DNA of 64,000 nucleotides from an uncultured Alphaproteobacteria bacterium (lineage in GTDB: Bacteria; Pseudomonadota; Alphaproteobacteria; Rhizobiales; Aestuariivirgaceae). This document shows, in pieces, positions 58,319 to 64,000 of the stretch (positions are counted from its first letter, which is position 1; each line of letters starts with the position of its first letter). The DNA is taken from positions 101,463-165,462 of the forward strand of contig CAMFKI010000004.1 in NCBI GenBank assembly GCA_945957365.1. Reading direction: 5' to 3'. Under the pieces are notes generated by a model, which ran no database searches, was not told where the DNA came from, and saw only the letters and a program-made list of their open reading frames with translations. A program made the translations under genes and the position numbers.

Positions 58319-59242
58319 ATGACCAGCATCATGACCAACCAGTCGGCAATGACTGCGTTGCAGAGCCTCACCAACACCAACAAGAACCTCAGCCAGACCC
58401 AGAACCGCATCTCGACGGGCTACCGCGTCAGCAGCGCCGAAGACAATGCCGCCTATTGGTCGATTGCGACCACCATGAAATCCGATCGGGGTGCGCTTTC
58501 GACCGTGAAGGACGCCCTCGGACTGGGTGCCGCGACGATCGATGTCGCCTATACCGGCATGAACAGCGCCATCGATGTGACCAAGGAGATCAAGGACAAG
58601 CTGGTGGCGGCGCGCCAGCCGGGTGTCGACCGGACCAAAGTGCAGTCGGAAATCAAGGAACTGCAGAACCAGCTGAAGAGCATCGCCGACTCCTCCGTGT
58701 TCTCGGGCGAGAACTGGCTTTCCGTGGATTCGAGCGGCGCAAGCTACAATGGCACCAAGACGATGATCGCCTCATTCTCCCGCAGCGGCGGAAATGTGAA
58801 TGTCGGCACCATCTCGATCGACGTAAATGCCCTGAAGCTCTTTGACTCCAATGATCAGTCGGGCATTCTGGACAAGCAGGACACCACGGCCAACGGCAAT
58901 GTGAACTACTCCGTCTCGACCCTCGATGTCTCGGGGATCACCGACTCCAACAATGATCTGCAGGACCTCCAGCAGATGATCGGATATGTGGACAGTTCGA
59001 TCGGGTCGATGACAACGGCGGCGAGCAATCTCGGTGCGGTGAAGCAGCGCACCAAGACCCAGTCAGACTTCGTGTCGGCGCTTATGACGGCCATCGACAC
59101 GGGTGTTGGCGCGCTAGTCGATGCCGACATGAATGAGGAATCGACCAAGCTGCAGGCGCTACAGGTGCAGCAGCAGCTCGGCATTCAGGCCCTCAGCATC
59201 GCCAACCAGAACAGCCAGACGGTGCTTTCGCTGTTCCGCTAG
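58319..59242 (+). CDS. Flagellin, copy 1
   Basis: The 307-residue flagellin has the D0/D1 N-terminal domain (MTSIMTNQSAMTALQSLTNT, NRISTGYRVSSAEDNAAYWS) and a short variable middle. The C-terminal coil-forming end (AALVDADMNEEST-like region) ends SIANQNSQTVLSLFR. It lacks the large D2/D3 domains of enteric flagellins, as usual in rhizobia. A 28-base hairpin follows at 59267. Confidence 0.95.
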   Translation: MTSIMTNQSAMTALQSLTNTNKNLSQTQNRISTGYRVSSAEDNAAYWSIATTMKSDRGALSTVKDALGLGAATIDVAYTGMNSAIDVTKEIKDKLVAARQPGVDRTKVQSEIKELQNQLKSIADSSVFSGENWLSVDSSGASYNGTKTMIASFSRSGGNVNVGTISIDVNALKLFDSNDQSGILDKQDTTANGNVNYSVSTLDVSGITDSNNDLQDLQQMIGYVDSSIGSMTTAASNLGAVKQRTKTQSDFVSALMTAIDTGVGALVDADMNEESTKLQALQVQQQLGIQALSIANQNSQTVLSLFR

Positions 59243-59266
59243 AATAGCATAGTGCAGGCATGACAA

Positions 59267-59294
59267 GGGGCGGCCCCGCGCAAGGGGCCGTCCC
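59267..59294 (+). terminator. Rho-independent terminator-like hairpin after flagellin 1
   Basis: GGGGCGGCCCC, loop GCGCAA, then GGGGCCGTCCC (one G-U pair), followed by ATTTCGTTT. It lies about 25 bases after the stop, separating the first flagellin transcript from the second. Confidence 0.75.
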
Positions 59295-59417
59295 ATTTCG
59301 TTTGCCTTAAGGGAATGGAAACCCTGCGTCGGCTAGGTTAATGGCCTGTGACGGAAGCGGATAAAATTCGCTCAGGTATCAGGCCCGCACCCGTCGTCCC
59401 GGACCACATTTTCCGGA

Positions 59418-59448
59418 TGTCCCCGTCAGTAACGTGTTCCAAGGGACA
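59418..59448 (+). promoter_or_regulatory. Flagellin 2 leader hairpin sequestering the Shine-Dalgarno
   Basis: TGTCCC (59418-59423, inside TCCGGATGTCCCC) pairs perfectly with GGGACA (59443-59448), which contains the Shine-Dalgarno ten bases before the ATG at 59457. Compared with leader 1 the paired bases change on both sides. Confidence 0.55.
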
Positions 59449-59456
59449 AGTGCCTC

Positions 59457-60380
59457 ATGGCCAGCATCATGACCAACGCCTCTGCAATGACGGCGTTGCA
59501 GAGCCTAAACTCGACCAACAAGCAGCTTTCGATTACCCAGGGTCGGATATCTACCGGATACCGCGTTGCGGCGGCCGAGGACAACGCGGCCTACTGGTCG
59601 ATTGCGACGACCATGCGCTCGGACAACGACGCCCTCTCCACCGTCAAGGACGCTCTCGGGCTGGGCGCGGCAACGATCGATGTCGCCTACACCGGCATGA
59701 ACAATGCAATTGACGTAACCAAGGAGATCAAGGACAAGCTGGTTGCTGCAAGACAGCCAGGTGTCGATCGCACCAAGGTGCAGTCTGAAATCAAGGAACT
59801 TCAAAACCAGCTGAAGAGCGTCGCGGATTCATCGGTGTTCTCGGGCGAAAACTGGCTCTCCGTCGACTCCAGCCAGGCCAACTACAATCCCAACAAGAGC
59901 ATCGTCGCCTCGTTTTCCCGGACCGGTGGGCAGGTTTCGATTGGCACGATTTCGGTTGATCTCACCTCGACCAAGCTGATCGACTCGAACGATCAGTCGG
60001 GAATCCTCGACAGTCAGGACACCACGGCAAACGGCAACGTGAACTATTCGATCTTGTCGCTGGATATATCGGGGTTGACCGACACCAACAACGACCTTCA
60101 GGACCTGCAGCAGATGATCTCGTCTGTCGATGACGGCATAGGAAAAATGACGACCGCCGCCAGCAGCCTCGGTGCGGTCAAACAGCGGACAAGCATGCAG
60201 AAGGATTTCGTAAGCTCGCTGATGAATGCGATTACGACCGGCATCGGAACTCTCGTCGATGCCGATATGAACGAGGAGTCGACGAAACTTCAGGCCCTGC
60301 AGGTTCAGCAGCAGCTTGGCATCCAGTCCCTCAGCATCGCCAACCAGAACAGCCAGCAGATTTTGTCGCTGTTCAAGTAG
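59457..60380 (+). CDS. Flagellin, copy 2
   Basis: The 307-residue flagellin is very similar to copy 1 through residues ~70-140, where TIDVAYTGMNNAIDVTKEIK and QPGVDRTKVQSEIKELQNQL are almost unchanged. It differs mainly in the exposed middle (residues ~140-200). The C-terminus is SIANQNSQQILSLFK. It has its own leader and is followed by a hairpin at 60393, so it is probably monocistronic. Confidence 0.95.
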   Translation: MASIMTNASAMTALQSLNSTNKQLSITQGRISTGYRVAAAEDNAAYWSIATTMRSDNDALSTVKDALGLGAATIDVAYTGMNNAIDVTKEIKDKLVAARQPGVDRTKVQSEIKELQNQLKSVADSSVFSGENWLSVDSSQANYNPNKSIVASFSRTGGQVSIGTISVDLTSTKLIDSNDQSGILDSQDTTANGNVNYSILSLDISGLTDTNNDLQDLQQMISSVDDGIGKMTTAASSLGAVKQRTSMQKDFVSSLMNAITTGIGTLVDADMNEESTKLQALQVQQQLGIQSLSIANQNSQQILSLFK

Positions 60381-60392
60381 GCTGACGCCATC

Positions 60393-60418
60393 TCCGGGCG
60401 CAGACTCCTGCGCCCGGA
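60393..60418 (+). terminator. Hairpin after flagellin 2
   Basis: A perfect 11-bp stem TCCGGGCGCAG with loop ACTC, 12 bases after the stop. It lacks a T-run (TCAAGTCAGG follows), so termination may be partial or the structure may protect the mRNA 3' end. Confidence 0.6.
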
Positions 60419-60531
60419 TCAAGTCAGGCTGTTAACCAATCGCTAACCATAAGCGGATTAAGAGGAATGTGGCGGGCCGCGGATTCGCAGCGGCTGGGCA
60501 TGATGCCATAACTGCCTGCCGGCATGGGTCC

Positions 60532-60569
60532 GGAATGTCCTCTCCTTTCGATCCTGCACAGGGGCATCC
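60532..60569 (+). promoter_or_regulatory. Flagellin 3 leader hairpin sequestering the Shine-Dalgarno
   Basis: ATGTCCT (60535-60541, inside TCCGGAATGTCCT) pairs with GGGGCAT (60561-60567) with two G-U pairs. GG/CC adds two pairs past a one-base bulge. The Shine-Dalgarno AGGGG before the ATG at 60573 is covered. Upstream, 60421-60480 is AT-richer, with GTTAACC and GCTAACC repeats, and probably holds the promoter. Confidence 0.5.
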
Positions 60570-60572
60570 GCG

Positions 60573-61499
60573 ATGGCCAGTATCCTGACCAATGGGTCTG
60601 CAATGACGGCATTGCAGAACTTGACGGCAACCAACCGCAAGCTCGACGAGACACAGACCCGCATTTCGACGGGCCTGCGTGTCGGCAAGGCGGAGGACAA
60701 TGCGGCCTACTGGTCGATTGCCACAACGATGCGCTCTGACAACGACGCCCTGTCGACGGTCAAGGACGCTCTCGGCCTCGGCTCGGCCACCATCGATGTC
60801 GCCTACACGGGGATCAACAGTGCGATCGATGCCGTGAAGGAAATCAAAGACAAGCTGGTCGCGGCGCGGCAGCCTGGCGTTGACCGGTCCAAGATCCAGT
60901 CCGAGATCACCGAGCTGCAGCGCCAACTCACCTCGATCGGCAGTACCTCCGTGTTCAGCGGTCAGAACTGGATCTCGGTCGACTCCTCATCGCCCGACTA
61001 TACGGCCACGAAATCCATCGTCGCATCGTTCTCGCGGGCCAGCAACGGAATCGCCATCGGCACCATCGCCATTGATGTGGGGAGCATCAAGCTCTACGAC
61101 GCCGCGGACCAGTCGGGCATACTCGACTCGACCGACACGACGGCCAATGGTGGCGTGAGCTACTCGGTCGCCAATCTGAATATCTCCTCACTCACGGACA
61201 ACGACAATGACGTGAAGGATCTCGAGCAGATGATTTCCTGGACCGACACGGCCATCACCAAGATGACCAGTGCCGCCGCCAATCTCGGTGCGGTCAAGCA
61301 GCGTGTGGGGCTGCAGAAGGACTTCGTGTCCTCGCTGATGGATGCAATCACGCGGGGGGTGGGCGCACTGGTCGATGCCGACATGAATGAAGAGTCGACA
61401 AAGCTGCAGGCGCTTCAGGTTCAGCAGCAGCTGGGCGTGCAGTCCCTCAGCATCGCCAACCAGAACAGCCAGCAGATCCTCTCGCTGTTCAAGGGCTGA
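60573..61499 (+). CDS. Flagellin, copy 3
   Basis: The 308-residue flagellin is the most divergent of the three (MASILTNGSAMTALQNLTAT, IDAVKEIKDKLVAARQPGVD, with changed middle SPDYTATKSIVASFSRASNG) but has the same architecture and end SIANQNSQQILSLFKG. No clear terminator separates it from fliF 80 bases downstream. Confidence 0.95.
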   Translation: MASILTNGSAMTALQNLTATNRKLDETQTRISTGLRVGKAEDNAAYWSIATTMRSDNDALSTVKDALGLGSATIDVAYTGINSAIDAVKEIKDKLVAARQPGVDRSKIQSEITELQRQLTSIGSTSVFSGQNWISVDSSSPDYTATKSIVASFSRASNGIAIGTIAIDVGSIKLYDAADQSGILDSTDTTANGGVSYSVANLNISSLTDNDNDVKDLEQMISWTDTAITKMTSAAANLGAVKQRVGLQKDFVSSLMDAITRGVGALVDADMNEESTKLQALQVQQQLGVQSLSIANQNSQQILSLFKG

Positions 61500-61578
61500 T
61501 CTCGAAGCGCCGATCGTTCCGATCTGACGGTGGATGTGATGCTGGACCAGTCCGGATACCCGACTGGCGGGGGTCTGC

Positions 61579-63264
61579 TTGAGAAACATTCTTGAAATGC
61601 TGAGGCGGCTGGGCGGCAGCCTGGCCGGACTGGGAGCGAGACGGCTGCTGGCTCTCGGGCTTACCGGCGTGACGGTATTCGTCCTGGTGGGTACGAGTGG
61701 ATATCTCCTGAGCCGCCCCCAGCAGGAGGTTCTCTATACCGGGCTCGATCCCCAGGACGTGACGCGTGTCGGTGCAGCCCTGCAGGATGCCGGCATCGCC
61801 TTCGACGTCAACGTGACTGGCGACGCAGTCCTCGTCGAATTCGGTCAGGCCGCAAAGGCGCGCATGCTGCTGGCCGAAAAGGGCCTGCCGCGGAGCGATT
61901 CCGCCGGATACGAGCTGTTCGACAAGCTCGGGTCGCTCGGTCTCACCACCTTCATGCAGCAGGTCACCAAGGTGCGGGCGCTGGAAGGTGAACTGGCCAA
62001 GACCATCCGGCTCATCGATGGCATCAAGGCGGCCCGCGTGCACCTTGCCCTGCAGAACGAGGGCAGCTTTCGCAACAGCGGCGATCATGCAACGGCATCG
62101 GTCATCATTCGGGCAGATGGCGATGCGGGCGAGCATTCCGCGACGGCCATCCGCCATCTCGTTGCTGCCGCCATTCCCGGCCTGTCGGCCGATGACGTGA
62201 CGGTCATGAGCGCCGACGGCCGATTGCTCGCCACAACAGACGATCCGGCATCCGCAGCTCCCGAACGGCTCATCGATCTCGAGCGCAATATCTCCGGCGA
62301 CGTCGAAGCAAAGATCGCGCGTACCCTTCTGCCCTATGTAGGACCGGAAAACGTCAGAGTGAGCGTCAATGCCAAGCTCAACGCAGATCGTCGCCAGACC
62401 AGTGAGACGACATTTGACCCCAATTCACGCGTCGAACGCTCCGTGCGGACCATCAAGGAGAGCGGTGAGGCCCAGAACGCCCAAGGCAATTCAGGCGTAA
62501 CAGTGGAACAGAACATTCCCGTTGAGCAGGCCACAACGCCGGCCGGCGACAAGTCGAGCGAGAAGAAGGACCACAAGGAAGAACTCACCAACTACGAAAT
62601 CAATTCCCGCTCCGTGTCGACCACATCCGAGGGATATGGCATTGATCGGCTGTCGGTGGCCGTGGTGGTCAATCGCGCCATGCTGACCAAGGAACTGGGC
62701 CCCAATCCCGCACCCGAGGCTGTCGCTTCCAGGATTTCCGAATTGCAGAAACTGGTCGTCTCGGCCGCCGGCATCGTCGAGAACCGTGGCGATACGGTGA
62801 CTGTGACGGCGGTGGACTTTGTGCCTGCCGCCGACAGCCTCCCGGATGAGAGCGAAGGTAGCGTCGCGGCGTGGTTTTCCGATCATCTCGGCAGCCTCCT
62901 CAATGCCGGCGCCATGATCCTGGTCACGTTGCTCATCCTTCTTTTGGGGCTGAGACCGGCGCTCAGAACGATCGTCGCCGAGCGGCCGGCTCTGACCGGA
63001 AGTGCGATCACCGCCGCTCTGCCCGGCATGTCGGATCCCGCAGGCATGCCAAATGCCGATATGGCGATGGGAAGTTCGACGCTGGACAGCTTCGCACTGC
63101 CGCAACTGGGCAGTCCCGACTCCGATCCACTGCTCGACAGTCTTGCAAGGGAGGTGGCGAACAGTCCGAAGGACAGACTTGCGAAGATCGTGGAGCTGAA
63201 CCCCGAACGGGCGGTCGAAGTGCTCAAGCAGTGGCTGAATGAGACAAGGAACCAGCCGGCGTGA
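61579..63264 (+). CDS. fliF: Flagellar MS-ring protein FliF
   Basis: The 561-residue protein has an N-terminal membrane segment (LLALGLTGVTVFVLVGTSGY), then the YscJ/FliF ring domain (VLYTGLDPQDVTRVGAALQD, VRALEGELAKTIRLIDGIKA, ARVHLALQ). A central FliF_C region includes DRRQTSETTFDPNSRVERSV. A second membrane segment AGAMILVTLLILLLGLRPAL is near residue 440, and the C-terminal FliG-binding tail ends PERAVEVLKQWLNETRN. It starts with a TTG preceded by a GGGGG run; an ATG lies six codons in. Confidence 0.95.
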   Translation: MRNILEMLRRLGGSLAGLGARRLLALGLTGVTVFVLVGTSGYLLSRPQQEVLYTGLDPQDVTRVGAALQDAGIAFDVNVTGDAVLVEFGQAAKARMLLAEKGLPRSDSAGYELFDKLGSLGLTTFMQQVTKVRALEGELAKTIRLIDGIKAARVHLALQNEGSFRNSGDHATASVIIRADGDAGEHSATAIRHLVAAAIPGLSADDVTVMSADGRLLATTDDPASAAPERLIDLERNISGDVEAKIARTLLPYVGPENVRVSVNAKLNADRRQTSETTFDPNSRVERSVRTIKESGEAQNAQGNSGVTVEQNIPVEQATTPAGDKSSEKKDHKEELTNYEINSRSVSTTSEGYGIDRLSVAVVVNRAMLTKELGPNPAPEAVASRISELQKLVVSAAGIVENRGDTVTVTAVDFVPAADSLPDESEGSVAAWFSDHLGSLLNAGAMILVTLLILLLGLRPALRTIVAERPALTGSAITAALPGMSDPAGMPNADMAMGSSTLDSFALPQLGSPDSDPLLDSLAREVANSPKDRLAKIVELNPERAVEVLKQWLNETRNQPA

Positions 63265-63866
63265 TCCCGCTCGCATCTTGGCTGAGGGATTGCCACCCCC
63301 GCACACCCTGCGAGCCTCCACCTCCGGATGACGAAATTCCTTTGGCGTCTGTTGAACGGAATACCGAGATCGACAGTCTCCGCGAAGAGATGGCGGAGCG
63401 CCAACGGGAACTCGAGGCTGCCCTCGCTGTCAGTCTGGAGAGCGCAGAAGGCGAACGCCAGGCCGCGGCAGCGCGCGAGCGCGAACTCTCCGAGCGCCTC
63501 GGCGAGGCACTGGCGATGCGGTTGGGGCAAGAGGTGAAGGACGGCCTCATGCGCCTTCAGACAGACATCGAGACGGCGGTCGTCGATGCCCTCGGCCCGT
63601 TCCTGGAGCAGGAGGCTTGCCGCAGATCAGCAGTCTCGCTCGGCTCCATGATTGCGCAATCCCTTGCCGACATCTCCGAGCCTCTGATCGAAGTGAGAGC
63701 CCCACAGACGCTGCATGGTGTCTTGAAAGCGGCGTTGGCGCAGACGGGCGTGACAATTGACCTGAACGAAGGCCCTCACGTCGAATTGGCAATCGGCACC
63801 CGGGTAACGCAGTTTGAAGACCTCGCGGCGCGCTGGATCGAAGTTCTTGCGGGGCATGCGACATGA
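63261..63866 (+). CDS. FliH-like flagellar export protein (putative)
   Basis: The 201-residue protein has a GTG start overlapping the fliF stop (GTGA). The N-terminal region is proline-rich, then a long charged coiled coil ([40 protein letters not shown]) leads to a C-terminal alpha/beta domain ([20 protein letters not shown]). This layout and the position between fliF and motB fit FliH, the FliI regulator, but sequence identity to FliH is too weak to see by eye. It could be another rhizobial-specific flagellar protein. Confidence 0.55.
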   Translation: MIPLASWLRDCHPRTPCEPPPPDDEIPLASVERNTEIDSLREEMAERQRELEAALAVSLESAEGERQAAAARERELSERLGEALAMRLGQEVKDGLMRLQTDIETAVVDALGPFLEQEACRRSAVSLGSMIAQSLADISEPLIEVRAPQTLHGVLKAALAQTGVTIDLNEGPHVELAIGTRVTQFEDLAARWIEVLAGHAT

Positions 63867-64000
63867 ACGGCGGCCGGGAAGACGAAAGAGCGGAGATCGT
63901 CATCGTGCGTCGCCGCGTTGTCGATGATGGCGGAGCCAGCAAGGCCGGCGCCTGGAAGATCGCCTATGCCGACTTTGTGACGGCGATGATGGCCTTCTTC
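63863..64000 (+). CDS. motB: Flagellar motor protein MotB, 5' end only
   Basis: The first 46 residues are present: a charged cytoplasmic N-terminus, then [18 protein letters not shown], the MotB membrane segment with the proton-binding aspartate (YADF). The ATG overlaps the preceding stop by four bases. The rest, including the OmpA-like peptidoglycan-binding domain, lies beyond the window. Confidence 0.93.
   Translation, partial: MNGGREDERAEIVIVRRRVVDDGGASKAGAWKIAYADFVTAMMAFF

Noticed and set aside
1..64000. CRISPR arrays, tRNA/rRNA genes, insertion sequences, prophage
   Set aside because: No regularly spaced repeats, no tRNA-like cloverleaf, no transposase, integrase or phage structural genes were seen by reading; a tool-based scan could still find short items.

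Overview
The window is GC-rich, densely packed bacterial DNA. Gene content and order point to an alphaproteobacterium of the order Hyphomicrobiales (Rhizobiales). The evidence is a rhizobial-type flagellar cluster (ftcR/rem-like regulator, fliI-flgF-DUF1217 divergent from motA-fliM-fliN-fliG-flhB, flgBC-fliE-flgGAI-motE-flgH-fliLP, three tandem flagellins, fliF, motB), the rhizobial L-rhamnose gene set, and an RpoE-ChrR (ECF11-type) module. The genus cannot be told from the sequence alone. I see no rRNA, tRNA, CRISPR array, insertion sequence or prophage.

Layout. (1) 1-1431: the 5' part of an FGGY sugar kinase running off the left edge. (2) 1.7-14 kb: a surface-glycan/glycolipid island. It holds a Stealth phosphotransferase, a GT4 glycosyltransferase with a SyrD/PvdE-type ABC exporter, a two-module transferase with a GINT1-like propeller, two tandem DXD glycosyltransferases, inositol-3-phosphate synthase, a 3-ketodihydrosphingosine-reductase-like SDR, a CdsA-like CDP-lipid synthase, a DUF707 protein and an RgpF-domain protein. 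(3) 14.1-26.4 kb: a quinone oxidoreductase, a CMD/AhpD-like protein, then a CUT2 sugar ABC transporter whose second permease is fused to an SMP-30/strictosidine-synthase-like propeller, followed by glpR-glpD-glpK. (4) 26.4-32.4 kb: the rpoE-chrR-SDR operon back to back with a FAD oxidoreductase-DUF1365-cfa-DUF3833 operon, both preceded by near-perfect ECF11 promoters. (5) 32.4-34.3 kb: a large secreted SGNH hydrolase. (6) 34.4-43.5 kb: L-rhamnose uptake and catabolism (rhaR, rhaT, rhaP, rhaQ, rhaS, rhaD, rhaI). (7) 43.5-64 kb: a MerR regulator and the flagellar cluster, with motB cut by the right edge.

How the genes fit together. The ino1-SDR-cdsA-like trio sits inside a glycosyltransferase island beside a protein with a GINT1-like domain. 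This suggests a pathway that makes and glycosylates an inositol-containing lipid, possibly a sphingolipid. That is an inference: no serine palmitoyltransferase and no inositol phosphotransferase lies in the window. Both CUT2 operons carry a long GC hairpin directly after the binding-protein gene, as expected for differential expression. In each of the three flagellin leaders the Shine-Dalgarno can pair with an upstream YCCGGA(A)TGT element, and the pairing is kept by partner changes, which suggests shared post-transcriptional control.

Start codons were chosen from ribosome-binding sites, family N-termini and overlap with the upstream gene. Several are GTG or TTG (the kinase at 1431, ino1, fliI, fliM, fliG, flgB, motE, fliF, the fliH-like gene).
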